From positions 1-49,171 of the forward strand of contig CALFWR010000013.1 in the NCBI GenBank assembly GCA_937928555.1: 49,171 nucleotides of DNA, given 5' to 3'. The position numbers were made by a program, and so were the translations under genes. The notes beneath the pieces are model-generated. The model was not told the DNA's origin. It did no database searches and saw nothing but the letters and a program-made list of their open reading frames with translations. Below are positions 8,461 through 17,724 of the stretch, in pieces; positions within the stretch are counted from its first letter, which is position 1, and each line of letters begins with the position of its first letter. The stretch comes from an uncultured Pirellulaceae bacterium (GTDB taxonomy: Bacteria; Planctomycetota; Planctomycetia; Pirellulales; Pirellulaceae).

Positions 8461-9720
8461 ATGATCCAAACATCCATATTCAAATCAAGCAGGCGGGGGA
8501 TTTCGATTATCGAAGTTCTGACGTCGCTGGCTGTCGCGACGATCGGTGTTTTCGGCGTCATGGTGATGATTCCATTTGCGGTTCAGCGATCCCAGAATGG
8601 GCTGGATAACGATTCAGCAAATATGCTTGGTCGAAACGCGGTCGAAGACCTCGAGGTTCGCGGTGCGTTCCGGGTGGACGATGCGGGTCGGTTCACAGAG
8701 CTATTATCCGGGTTCAGGATCGATTTTGCGGGTGGGACATTTGATACCAGTCCGGGGCCTGCGGCACCGGTCTACGCGTCGGAGTGCGGAATTCTGCGTA
8801 GTGAACGTGGTGCGCCAATGAATTTCCGTTCCTATCCTGGGATTTGGCATATCGATCCCATCGGGGTCAGTCCTCCAGCGGGTGCGACCGCTGTTCCTTT
8901 TTTCGATGTCAACCCGCTGGATATGCGGCCCATTACCATCTATTCGGCGTCGTTTAACAGTGCCCTTGCAGTTGGCCGGCCGTTGACAACTGTCGAGGCA
9001 TCGGCGCTTTGTCGCTACCGTGACAATCTGGTTTTCGAGGATCCTGTTACCGAGTCCGCTGACGAGTTGGTCAATTTTCCCGAGCAGGTTTTTGACGTCG
9101 GGGGGGCCAATGCGGTACTTACAAAACGTCAGGCGCAGGAGCGGCTTTCCTGGTCCACGATTATGGTTCCGGAACGCAGTCCGGTTGTTGACCGCAGGGG
9201 TAATGCAAATTTGCAGCTTGCGCCGGCTCGCTACCGAACCTATACGCTTGTCTATCGCGATCGGGATTTTTTCAATACCGATCCGGTTGTCTTTGCAACG
9301 GACCGAGCCGTTCACGACGGAGCTGGTTTTGTGCAGACGGTTTCGCGGATCGATTTTGATCCGATGCGTCCGCCTGCGCGGAACGCCGATGGAGAGAGCG
9401 TCATCTCCAAGGATGACTGGGTGATGTTGGTCAATCGTCTGCCGCATACTGCGGCCACTCGCCCTGACGGTTCTGTGCCTCCGGTGACGGCACCGGAGGG
9501 CTATCGGATTCAGGTGGCCTTTGCTCGTGTCAGCGATGTCGCAGAAGACGATCTGTCGATCGTCGTTGACGGGGGCGGGTTTAACTTTGTTGACCCCGGG
9601 TTGCTTGTTACATCCAATCCGGCCCTTATGAACCATCCACCTTCGACAAGAACTTACGTCGTGCATTTGCGAGACGTGATCAATGTTTATGAGCGTTCTG
9701 TATCTGTGGAACGTCAGTGA
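8461..9720 (+). CDS. GspI/PilV-like minor pseudopilin
   Basis: The 419-residue protein has a prepilin-type N-terminus, SSRRGISIIEVLTSLAVATI, with cleavage expected after the Gly and Glu at +5 in the SIIEVL block typical of GspI/PilV. It continues with VRGAFR and a long unrecognised domain. GGA about ten bases before ATG 8461 is a modest ribosome site. It lies 37 bp after the GspH-like gene. Its stop (TGA 9718-9720) lies just upstream of the GspK-like start. Length is about three times that of GspI (about 120-130). Confidence 0.8.
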   Translation: MIQTSIFKSSRRGISIIEVLTSLAVATIGVFGVMVMIPFAVQRSQNGLDNDSANMLGRNAVEDLEVRGAFRVDDAGRFTELLSGFRIDFAGGTFDTSPGPAAPVYASECGILRSERGAPMNFRSYPGIWHIDPIGVSPPAGATAVPFFDVNPLDMRPITIYSASFNSALAVGRPLTTVEASALCRYRDNLVFEDPVTESADELVNFPEQVFDVGGANAVLTKRQAQERLSWSTIMVPERSPVVDRRGNANLQLAPARYRTYTLVYRDRDFFNTDPVVFATDRAVHDGAGFVQTVSRIDFDPMRPPARNADGESVISKDDWVMLVNRLPHTAATRPDGSVPPVTAPEGYRIQVAFARVSDVAEDDLSIVVDGGGFNFVDPGLLVTSNPALMNHPPSTRTYVVHLRDVINVYERSVSVERQ

Positions 9721-9773
9721 TTCCCTCCCTTCGAGTTATCTCTTTCCTGCCTGGCCAACCTATGGTGAGCAAC

Positions 9774-12700
9774 ATGAAATTCACGCACAAAAAAACACAA
9801 CGATCGGGACTGACGTTGCTTTTCACGATCAGCATGATCGTTCTGTTCCTGCTGATGGGCACCGCGTTTGTGGTTGTTGCGAATGACTATTTCAAAGTTT
9901 CGCAGCGCAGAATCCGAGCCAGTGTCAATGTGATCGACAGTTCGGCATTGCTGGACCGGGCGCTCAAAGAAGTGGTTCGCGGTCCATCACTGAGCGATCC
10001 CAACTCGCCGCTGAAGACACACTCCATCCTGGAAGATCAGTATGGACATGGATTCACAACGTCCCTGTCGGGAGTTCCGATTGGTACGACCGGGGACACG
10101 AACCCGATAGCGCAGGCGGGCTTGAAAGTGCTCCGATTTGTCAATCCAGTTGACAGTACGGCGCTACCGCTGATATCGATGTTGGATGGTTCGGTGGTGC
10201 CTGTGGGTCTTTACGGGCATGGCGTGCTCTCTGGCCGGGTTTTAACCATTGCCAGTGGTGAAGGTGCGGGGTACTCAAGTCGCATTGTCAGCGATCGCCT
10301 TAACGACGACGGCGCTGGCAACCTGGAACTGTTGATCGTCATTCCGGCAGATGAACAGGGTATCGATTGGAGTCGGGTAGATTTGGATGCCCAGTCTGGT
10401 ACGCCCGAAGTGCGGGTTGTGATCAATGGCCGGGACTTCTCTGGTACCGGAGTTGGTTTGGCAGGAGGAGGAACGCCAGATTTTGATTCGACAAGTCCGC
10501 CTGCGTTGCTTGCCAACTTGACCGAAGATCAACTGCGACAGTACGGCAGCAGTCGCAATGACGTGGCGACTTTCCTGGGCGGCAATAATCGGACCAATGA
10601 GTCCTTTGATGTTCCGGGTGATCAAAACCTGTTTCTTGCCAGCGATACGGTGAGAAGTTTTGAAAGCAGTAACTTTGTTCCCACCGGTGTGGAAGGTGGC
10701 GGATTTGATCAGGACGTTGATATCAACGGCGATGGTATCGACGATGCAGTTTGGCTGGACATTGGTTTGCCGACGCAAACTGATTCTCTGGGCCGCAGTT
10801 TTCGTCCGATGGTGGCCTACCGGATTATCGACATGGATAGCCGCTTGAATCTGAATGTTCATGGCAGTTTCGCAGATTGGCAAATCGGTTCGGTGGCTGG
10901 GTCAACTGATACTCGACGTGGTTCATCGTACGGGGCTGCTGAAGTTTCTTTACGAGATGTGGTGCGTGCTCCGGGTGCGAGCGCTGCGGCGGCTTCGGCT
11001 GCTTATCAGCAACTTTTGAATCTTCGCTCTGGCAACGACGCCAATCAACTGACTCCGACTCCGGGTAATGCTGACAACGCTCTTCAGTCGGATCAGACGT
11101 TGTTCGGCTACCGGGGTCACCTTGTGAGTGTCGGTGGATTTTTTGCGACGGGTCTTGATCTGTTCGGACGCAGTGTGATCGGACGCAATGCGGGTGCAGG
11201 CAGCTTGTATGGTGCTGCGGCGCAGCCCGAGTTTGGCAATGTTTTTCCACTGACAAACGATTCGTCAGCGACCGGGATTCCTTACGCTGCCGATTTGGGA
11301 ATCGGTGGTGGTGTGGGAGACAGCCTGTTTCAGGCGTTTGAGCTTGAGGCGTTGCTTCGTGGTGATGCCGACGCCCAGTTGAGTAGTTCGCGGCTGGTTG
11401 GCTTTGATGGTTTGGCGGCCAATCTTGCTTCGATCACGACCGATAGTGCAGAAGTTTCGATGCCGCCTGATTCGGTGGCCGCGCTTCTTCGGGACCAGGT
11501 TACTTCTTTGGCCGATCATGATTCGCTGCTGGGTCGCGGATACCTTTCGAGCGACGTCCTGATGGGTGGCAAGTTCGATTTGAATCAGGCGATCGGCAAC
11601 GGAGAAGATGATAACGGTAACGGCATCGTCGACGAGCCATCTGAAGTCGGGGCGGGGCAATTGTCTTCCCAGCATGACACGCCGGTGTTCATGTTCGATA
11701 TCGGCAATATTGATCGGGCTTCCAAAGCCCGGCAGCTTTTCACATTGGCGCTGCTGGTTACCGGCAACGGGACGCCTGGCGGTTCTGGTCAGAATCCCCC
11801 TATGTTTCTCAGCGGAGGAACCTTCAACAATTTGGCTTATCGAAGAGCGGTAGCGCAGTGGGCGGTCAACGTGGTTGATTTTGCGGATACCGATTCGATC
11901 TGTACCCGGTTTGAGTATTTCACCGACCCGTTCAATCCGGCGAGTAATGCAACGGACGTTGTGTGGGGTGCCGAGCGTCCCGAGATGCTCTTTTCTGAAG
12001 TGGTTGCGACGCACGATCGAAGGAATCAGGATCTGGGTACCGATGCCGATGGAGACACGACTGACAGTGACGGTGATGGAACATCCGATGACGATTGGGA
12101 CAGCGGAATGCTTCCCGAGACGTCTCTGTTCATTGAGCTGTTCCATCCTTGGACTCAGTCAGATGTTGCGAATGTTGCGGCGCCTGCCAGTGGAACGACC
12201 GATACCCGTTTTCAAAGATTGCCTGCAGAGTACGGCTCGAATCAGGGAGTCGACATTTCGGCGATGGCCGGGGACAGTCCCGTATGGCGGATCGGTGTCA
12301 GAAGAAGCCGACAGGACACCGGGTTCTTGCGAGCGATTTTCTTTGCTGATCCAACGGCAGCTCCTGCTGGAGTGAGAGTCGGCGGGGTGACCAATAACTT
12401 TTATCCCAGTTACCAAACAGCATCTGGTTCGAGCGTGGATGTGCCATTGGTTCAGCCAGGCGAGTATCTGGTGCTGGGTTCATCGGGCAACACAAGTGAT
12501 GCAGAATTCCGGACAACGTTCGGTCGCCGAAGTTCCGGCTTGCCGGACAATGATATGACTCGATCGATTGTTCTGGACAATGACACTGCCGGTGGAACAG
12601 GTGTGGAGTGGTTGGAGTGGGATGGGACTTCGGTTACCGATGCCAGTGGGGGGAACAAGAATCGTCGAAACTGTGACGTGGCGGTTATTGACATGCCGCG

Positions 12701-14387
12701 TTCATTGTCAGTGAGCGATTTGGATGGCGTGGGCCCCGATGGTGGATATTTGAGCGTCGTGCAGAATGAGGGCTTGGGCCTTGCGGCGATGCAGCCAGAA
12801 GATGGGACTGCGTTGTTGGTTGCTCGCGACACACCATTGGATGGAATCCAGCCCAACGACGACGATCGAAATGCGATCTGGACCAATGGTGTCACCGACG
12901 GGTTCCGGGTTCTATATCTGCAACGGCTTGCTGATCCCACGCAGGAGTTCGATGCCACTACGAATCCTTATCTCACGATCGATACGATGGATGTGGATCT
13001 TTTTGCATTCAATGGGCTGACCAACAACCCTCGCAACAACACTCGTGGTCAAATGGAAAATTACGTTGCGAATGCCAACACTGGCGGTGTGGTCGATGGA
13101 GAGAGTGAGTTTCGAACCATTGAGCGGGGTGAAGCTGTCAATGAGTTTTTCGAAACCGACCATGGAGCGACCGTTGTTCAGCGAGCAGATGCTGCTAGGA
13201 GAACTTTTTTCAGGACCGAGAGAACTGTCCAGCCCCAAGAGGATACCAATACGATCCTGGATTCGCACAATCTGAGTTTTGAATTCAATCAGACGCTTGG
13301 AATCATCAACGACAGCATTGTTGGCAGTGCGGCTCCGATGGGGCACCTGGTGTGGAACAATCGGCCGTTTGCCAACAAGATGGAATTGTTCCACGTTCCG
13401 TTGCATGGCAATGAGTTCATGCTGGATCGATTTAACTTTTGCCGCGCCCTCGAAGAAGTTGAAATGCTGGATATGGACTCCACCGACGAAGAGGTGTTCG
13501 CCTATTATCTCAGCGATGACAAATTTGGTCACTTGATGGGCTTCGGTGGTACCAGTGCAGTCACCGGTGGTGCCGGAAGCTCACCTAGCAGTGCGATGGG
13601 TGTGGAGGCAAATCTGCGTGCTTCTAGGCGAGCGGTCACGATTGCGAATCGCTTTGACAACATTCTGGATTTTGTTGAGGTTCCTTCTCGGTTTCAGGGT
13701 TTGTCGAAGTGGCTTGATCCGAGCCTGGCGAGCCTGGCGAGTGTGATGACACGTCCTCCAGCGAACGGATTGAACTTCAGCCTACAACCGCCGTTTCACC
13801 GGTTACCAAGTTTCCGAAGGCCGGGAATGATTAACCTCAACACGATGAAACAGCAGCTTGTTTACAATGCCGCGCGTGGTGGGTTTGGGAATGCAGATTT
13901 CAACGACATTACAGTTGCGCAAAACAGCGACTTGTTCAATTCCTCCTACCGGGCACAGTACGTCAGTCCCAATGCCAGTGGTGATGCCAATGGTACGGTC
14001 CAGGGACGAACCAATGGCATGGCCGGATTGTTCCGCGGAGCAGGTGTGCCTGGGCAACGGCTGTTTGATTTCAATTCGAACGGTACCTCTGGAGGGATCA
14101 ACTTTTTTGCTGATACCGATTCCAGTTCGTGGTTCGACAATGAGTTCCGCCAGCGCATTGGTTCGGTGGCTACTACTCGGTCAAGTGTATTTGCGATCTG
14201 GATAACGATCGGTTACTTCGAAGTTGATGAAACCGGTCAGGTTGGCAACGAACTTGGAGCCGACGAAGGTGAAGCTCGACGCGACCGTGCGTTTTACATG
14301 CTTGACCGATCCATTCCGGTTGCCTGTGAGCCGGGCAAAGATCACAACATCGATCAGGCAATTTTGGTCAGGTCGATCGTCGAGTAA
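9774..14387 (+). CDS. Giant GspK/PilX-like pseudopilin (about 1,537 residues)
   Basis: The N-terminus, MKFTHKKTQRSGLTLLFTIS, leads into a long hydrophobic helix (MIVLFLLMGTAFVVVAND). It has the leader architecture of pseudopilins but no Glu at +5, which is the hallmark of GspK. The protein is about five times longer than GspK (about 320). The soluble part holds several Asp/Asn-rich loops like calcium-binding DxDxDG motifs: DVDINGDGIDD (about residue 320), NGEDDNGNGIVD (about 610) and DADGDTTDSDGDGTSDDDWD (about 760). I chose ATG 9774 because GGTGAG (9764-9769) precedes it. ATG 9762 and GTG 9717 are in-frame alternatives. GspK caps the tip in type II systems, so this is probably an oversized tip subunit. 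Confidence 0.78.
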   Translation: MKFTHKKTQRSGLTLLFTISMIVLFLLMGTAFVVVANDYFKVSQRRIRASVNVIDSSALLDRALKEVVRGPSLSDPNSPLKTHSILEDQYGHGFTTSLSGVPIGTTGDTNPIAQAGLKVLRFVNPVDSTALPLISMLDGSVVPVGLYGHGVLSGRVLTIASGEGAGYSSRIVSDRLNDDGAGNLELLIVIPADEQGIDWSRVDLDAQSGTPEVRVVINGRDFSGTGVGLAGGGTPDFDSTSPPALLANLTEDQLRQYGSSRNDVATFLGGNNRTNESFDVPGDQNLFLASDTVRSFESSNFVPTGVEGGGFDQDVDINGDGIDDAVWLDIGLPTQTDSLGRSFRPMVAYRIIDMDSRLNLNVHGSFADWQIGSVAGSTDTRRGSSYGAAEVSLRDVVRAPGASAAAASAAYQQLLNLRSGNDANQLTPTPGNADNALQSDQTLFGYRGHLVSVGGFFATGLDLFGRSVIGRNAGAGSLYGAAAQPEFGNVFPLTNDSSATGIPYAADLGIGGGVGDSLFQAFELEALLRGDADAQLSSSRLVGFDGLAANLASITTDSAEVSMPPDSVAALLRDQVTSLADHDSLLGRGYLSSDVLMGGKFDLNQAIGNGEDDNGNGIVDEPSEVGAGQLSSQHDTPVFMFDIGNIDRASKARQLFTLALLVTGNGTPGGSGQNPPMFLSGGTFNNLAYRRAVAQWAVNVVDFADTDSICTRFEYFTDPFNPASNATDVVWGAERPEMLFSEVVATHDRRNQDLGTDADGDTTDSDGDGTSDDDWDSGMLPETSLFIELFHPWTQSDVANVAAPASGTTDTRFQRLPAEYGSNQGVDISAMAGDSPVWRIGVRRSRQDTGFLRAIFFADPTAAPAGVRVGGVTNNFYPSYQTASGSSVDVPLVQPGEYLVLGSSGNTSDAEFRTTFGRRSSGLPDNDMTRSIVLDNDTAGGTGVEWLEWDGTSVTDASGGNKNRRNCDVAVIDMPRSLSVSDLDGVGPDGGYLSVVQNEGLGLAAMQPEDGTALLVARDTPLDGIQPNDDDRNAIWTNGVTDGFRVLYLQRLADPTQEFDATTNPYLTIDTMDVDLFAFNGLTNNPRNNTRGQMENYVANANTGGVVDGESEFRTIERGEAVNEFFETDHGATVVQRADAARRTFFRTERTVQPQEDTNTILDSHNLSFEFNQTLGIINDSIVGSAAPMGHLVWNNRPFANKMELFHVPLHGNEFMLDRFNFCRALEEVEMLDMDSTDEEVFAYYLSDDKFGHLMGFGGTSAVTGGAGSSPSSAMGVEANLRASRRAVTIANRFDNILDFVEVPSRFQGLSKWLDPSLASLASVMTRPPANGLNFSLQPPFHRLPSFRRPGMINLNTMKQQLVYNAARGGFGNADFNDITVAQNSDLFNSSYRAQYVSPNASGDANGTVQGRTNGMAGLFRGAGVPGQRLFDFNSNGTSGGINFFADTDSSSWFDNEFRQRIGSVATTRSSVFAIWITIGYFEVDETGQVGNELGADEGEARRDRAFYMLDRSIPVACEPGKDHNIDQAILVRSIVE

Positions 14388-14447
14388 TCCGTTTCCAGTT
14401 TTCAGCGTTTGTGTTTCCCACCAGGTGCATTTTTCGAGAGTTGTTTC

Positions 14448-15857
14448 ATGATAGTTTTCCGTAGGACAGAGAAATCCACGCTGCAATCCGGGGCGTCCGG
14501 ATTGACGCTGGTCGAAGTTCTGATCGCGATGACGATGACCCTGGTTGTGCTTGGTGCGATGATGAGTGCGTTTCAGTACGGCAGTGCTGAAATGCAAAAG
14601 GGCCGGGCGACGATTGAGTTGAACAACCGGTTGATTTCCGCGCAGGAGCAATTGCGAATGGACTTGGACCGGATCACGGTCGAAGCCAAGTCCTATCATT
14701 CTCTTCCTGCGTTGCCCAATGGCTACCTGGAGATTGTCGATGGTCCGCAAACGGATCGCTCGGGTCCTGATAACGGCGCGGGTTTGTTTGGCGATACGGA
14801 TGATTACTTTGCGTTTACGATCCGCTCCAGCGGGAGTGCGTTTCGTGGACGATGGGGTCAGCGAGTGGAAGAGTCGCATCTCGCAGAAGTGGCCTGGTAT
14901 GTCATTCCCAACCTGGCAACAGCAGATACAAGCGATTCACTTGTCGCCAGAAGGCAATTGTTGATCAAACCCGTCCTGGGAACGCTTGCGACAATCACCG
15001 GCGTGGCCAATGGTGCCTCAACGGCAACGCAGGATCGTGATTCACAGGTCGCTAACTTTTTTGCTGACAATGATATCTCTGCGAGGGTCGTGCTGGTTTC
15101 AGCAACTGAAGCGGTAATCGTTGCCAACTCGTTGACGGACCTTGCGTTGCGTGGCAATCGATTCGCGCACGCCAATGGTGCCACGCCTCAGCTTTCGGTT
15201 CTTGATGATGATCGTTTGCCAGTGGTTGGGGCTGCAGTTCCGCTGCTTTCGGCATTGCTTGACGTTAATGGCAATCGGGTTGGAAAACTTGTCACTCACT
15301 CGAGTGACAAGCACATTATGTTGACATCGGTGGCAGCGTTTGATGTGCAGGTTTACGCGGAAGATGCGTTTGCCCGTGTGTTGATCGATGCGACGGCTGC
15401 GGCGGGACCGACCATTTTGGACGTCTCTGGCCATTCATCGGTAGGCGATGCCCAGACCGATACCGGTTTCGTGGCTCTGCAAACGGGTTCCTACGTCGAT
15501 CTTGGCAAGGTGGCAGCGTTTAACACTACGGCTCCTTTCCAGTCTTCGGGAAGTCCATCGTTTAGCGTTTTGCCGACAAGTAGCACTGTGGCTGGCCCCT
15601 ACACGGCGCCAGGGCAACTGATTGGTGTTTACGATACCGGAACATCCCAATACGACCGCGATCAGGCGAACGATCAGGGTGCCAATGGTGTCGACAATGG
15701 CGGGATCGTTGGAGAGGTTGATGACGCGGGTGAAAAAGTTTCAATTGCACCGTACCGCAACCCCATTCGTGGACTGCGAGTTCGAATGAGAGTTTTCGAG
15801 CCGATTACGAAACGTGTTCGGCAGGTTTCGGTGACCAGGAGCCTTGTGACGCAGTAA
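14448..15857 (+). CDS. GspJ/PilW-like minor pseudopilin
   Basis: The 469-residue protein starts MIVFRRTEKSTLQSGASGLT and continues LVEVLIAMTMTLVVLG, a prepilin cleavage site with Glu +5. The next helix, MMSAFQYGSAEMQKGRATIE, and RLISAQEQLRMDLDRIT are typical of GspJ/PilW, where RLxxDL-type residues follow the helix. ATG 14448 is favoured by GAGAG about seven bases upstream. The frame extends upstream to 14409 without a leader-like sequence. It lies 60 bp after the GspK-like gene and completes the H-I-K-J order. The large C-terminal domain is unrecognised. Confidence 0.82.
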   Translation: MIVFRRTEKSTLQSGASGLTLVEVLIAMTMTLVVLGAMMSAFQYGSAEMQKGRATIELNNRLISAQEQLRMDLDRITVEAKSYHSLPALPNGYLEIVDGPQTDRSGPDNGAGLFGDTDDYFAFTIRSSGSAFRGRWGQRVEESHLAEVAWYVIPNLATADTSDSLVARRQLLIKPVLGTLATITGVANGASTATQDRDSQVANFFADNDISARVVLVSATEAVIVANSLTDLALRGNRFAHANGATPQLSVLDDDRLPVVGAAVPLLSALLDVNGNRVGKLVTHSSDKHIMLTSVAAFDVQVYAEDAFARVLIDATAAAGPTILDVSGHSSVGDAQTDTGFVALQTGSYVDLGKVAAFNTTAPFQSSGSPSFSVLPTSSTVAGPYTAPGQLIGVYDTGTSQYDRDQANDQGANGVDNGGIVGEVDDAGEKVSIAPYRNPIRGLRVRMRVFEPITKRVRQVSVTRSLVTQ

Positions 15858-15868
15858 CAGGTTCTTTC

Positions 15869-15938
15869 ATTTCGCTAGCCGTCCATTTCGCTAGCGAAAT
15901 CGATGTTTGGGATTTGGGCGGTGTGAATTCTAATTCAC
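15869..15938. promoter_or_regulatory. Two perfect palindromes upstream of the small secreted protein
   Basis: ATTTCGCTAGCGAAAT (15885-15900) is a perfect 16-bp palindrome, and its left half (ATTTCGCTAGC) is repeated at 15869-15879. A second inverted repeat, GTGAATT-CT-AATTCAC, lies at 15923-15938. They sit between the GspJ-like stop and the next start (15986). They could be operator sites or parts of a termination structure. No T-run follows, and no protein is known to bind either sequence. Confidence 0.45.
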
Positions 15939-15985
15939 GTGTGTGGCCTAGTGGGTCACGACTTGATGTACGAAAAGGAATTCTC

Positions 15986-16480
15986 ATGCGATCTCATTTG
16001 TTGGCGGCTTTGATAGCCGGTGTTGTAAGTTTGATGTGTTCGAGCGATGTCACGGCGCAGTCCGGAACGCGCGGGACGACGTTGGTTACGCCTCAACCTT
16101 CCGGCAGCGCGGCGACGGTTCTGCAATCTCCATTGCTGCAAAACTCTGTCAATGCTGTGCCGCAAGCCGGCGCGGTTTCTGGCTTGCCTCAGGTTGGTCC
16201 GATGTCAAGCTTTGCTCAGCCGTTGTCAGTTCCGGGAACCGTTTACTCGCCGATGGCGTCTGGGGGTCCGGGGTGTGGATGTTCTTCGGGCGCACCGACG
16301 TACGGTTCAGGGCTGCAGTATTCGCCGATGAGAATCGTTGACCGATCGCCTTGCAGTCCAAGTGCCAGCGGTCTGGGCCCACTCTATGTGCCATCGTTGT
16401 TTTCTCCTGGGCCTTGGCGACAGCTTCCCCTGGGAAGGCAAAACTGCCGGCCGCTGTTTGGAAAGTGGACGGGGTATTAA
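15986..16480 (+). CDS. Small secreted protein, unknown function
   Basis: The 164-residue protein has a clear signal peptide (MRSHLLAALIAGVVSLMCSS, cleaved near VTAQS). The mature part is low in complexity: rich in Ser, Gly, Pro and Val with a GPGCGCSSG cysteine cluster near the middle. I recognise no domain. ATG 15986 has AAAGGAA just upstream; the frame runs back to 15914 but those residues do not look like protein. It lies at the end of the pseudopilin cluster on the same strand, but a 128-bp gap with two palindromes suggests separate control. The stop TAA is followed after one base by repeat copy A. Confidence 0.7.
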   Translation: MRSHLLAALIAGVVSLMCSSDVTAQSGTRGTTLVTPQPSGSAATVLQSPLLQNSVNAVPQAGAVSGLPQVGPMSSFAQPLSVPGTVYSPMASGGPGCGCSSGAPTYGSGLQYSPMRIVDRSPCSPSASGLGPLYVPSLFSPGPWRQLPLGRQNCRPLFGKWTGY

Positions 16481-16481
16481 A

Positions 16482-16666
16482 CCGAATTATTCACGACGAC
16501 GGGCGTTGATTCTACGTCTGGCCAACGGGAGCAAGGGAAAAGCTGAATTTCAACAAGAAATTTGAGCCATCCGGCAGATGAAAACCACAGTGATCGTTTC
16601 ATCGCATCAGGGTCGCGGATCACTGTCGGAACTGATTCTGCCGCCCACGCCTCGTGAATAATCCGG
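16482..16666 (+). repeat. Dispersed MITE-like repeat, copy A (185 bp)
   Basis: The left end CCGAATTATTCACGACGACG begins one base after the stop TAA of the secreted-protein gene. The right end (CCTCGTGAATAATCCGG) is its approximate inverse. Inside, ACAGTGATC (16587-16595) and GATCACTGT (16618-16626) are a perfect inverted repeat. Sequence very close to copies B, D and E lies between the ends. No transposase is encoded. It lies in the convergent gap between the secreted protein and folP. The rest of the gap (16667-16813) shows only short inverted repeats such as TTGATT/AATCAA. Confidence 0.85.
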
Positions 16667-16813
16667 AGTGAAAAGTGAGTGCGACAGCCTGGTTTTCGTG
16701 GAAAACGGATCATGGCGGAGTAATCGCGGAGGCTTTTGGGTGCTACCGGAGGCCTCGCGGCCAGCGGCTCATTTTTGAGTTGATTCAACGTTTCAATCAA
16801 AGCAGGCGTAGCG

Positions 16814-17716
16814 TTAGGTGATGCCGCGGAGGACTTTGAGTGCCTGGGCGGTGTGGGCGACTTCGTGAACGCGGATGATGTGGATGCCCTTTTGTGCCAT
16901 GACCAGGGAAATGGCGAGGGTGCCCGCGTCGCGGTCGAGTTCCCGGCTGGAAGAGGCGTCGGGGCCGGCAAGGAGTTTGCCGATGAAGCCTTTGCGTGAA
17001 TGACCGATCAGGATTGGACAGCCAAGGTCCAAGAAACGCTCGGCATGTAGCAGCAGTTCAATGTTGTGCTGATGAGTCTTGCCGAAACCGATGCCCGGAT
17101 CAAGGCAAACCTTCGAGGGCGCGATGCCGGCCGATACGAGGGCTTGTTTACGGTGTTGAAGATAGGTGTAGATGTCTTCGACGACGTGTTTGTAGTTGGG
17201 GTCGTCCTGCATCGTCTGCGGGGTGCCTTGCATGTGCATGGCGCAGACGCCGGCACCGGATTCGATGGCGACGTTGACCATTTCGGGATCGCCTTGAAGC
17301 CCCGTGACGTCGTTAATGATTTGGGCACCAGCGGCTATCGCGGCGCGGGCCACGGTTGCCTTGGAGGTGTCGATTGAAATCGGAGTGTCGGTTTGTTTTG
17401 AGATCGCTTTGATGACCGGGACGATGCGGTTGAGTTCTTCTGTCTCGGGTACCGGTTCGCTGTACGGCCGGGTGCTTTCGCCGCCAATGTCGAGGATATC
17501 CGCTCCGTCGGCGACAAGCCCGAGAGCGTGTTTAACGGCGAGGTCGGTGGAGAAATGCCGGCCGCCGTCAGAGAAACTGTCGGGCGTGACGTTGACGATG
17601 GCCATGACCAGAGGATGGCGATCGAAGGTTAGTGTTTGGGTTTTGAGAGACCAGAGCATGGGCGGTGAAGTGTGGCGGAGCGGCGTCTGGGAGTGTTCGG
17701 GTTCGTTGTCGGTCAT
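16814..17716 (-). CDS. folP: Dihydropteroate synthase
   Basis: The 300-residue protein is a complete DHPS, joining p-aminobenzoate and 6-hydroxymethyl-dihydropterin diphosphate in folate synthesis in the cytosol. All family blocks are present: MAIVNVTPDSFSDGG (pterin loop), DIGGESTRPYSEPVPETEEL, SIDTSKATVARAAIAAGAQI, NDVTGL, LDPGIGFGKTHQHNIELL and GHSRKGFIG. I took ATG at 17716. The frame runs on to 18079, but that part overlaps the upstream gene and looks unlike protein. The start lies eight bases after the stop of the toroid protein gene, so the two are probably co-transcribed. No other folate genes are in view. Confidence 0.95.
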   Translation of the reverse strand: MTDNEPEHSQTPLRHTSPPMLWSLKTQTLTFDRHPLVMAIVNVTPDSFSDGGRHFSTDLAVKHALGLVADGADILDIGGESTRPYSEPVPETEELNRIVPVIKAISKQTDTPISIDTSKATVARAAIAAGAQIINDVTGLQGDPEMVNVAIESGAGVCAMHMQGTPQTMQDDPNYKHVVEDIYTYLQHRKQALVSAGIAPSKVCLDPGIGFGKTHQHNIELLLHAERFLDLGCPILIGHSRKGFIGKLLAGPDASSSRELDRDAGTLAISLVMAQKGIHIIRVHEVAHTAQALKVLRGIT

Positions 17717-17724
17717 GTTCGTGG

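Noticed and set aside
11265-12146. Antisense frame of 293 residues in the GspK-like gene
   Set aside because: It has no known motif and lies within a firm coding frame on the plus strand.
16477-16971. Open frame through repeat copy A with IIHEAWAAESVP-like residues
   Set aside because: The same residues recur in the frame at 44913-45098 because both read the repeat. It is translated repeat, not a gene.
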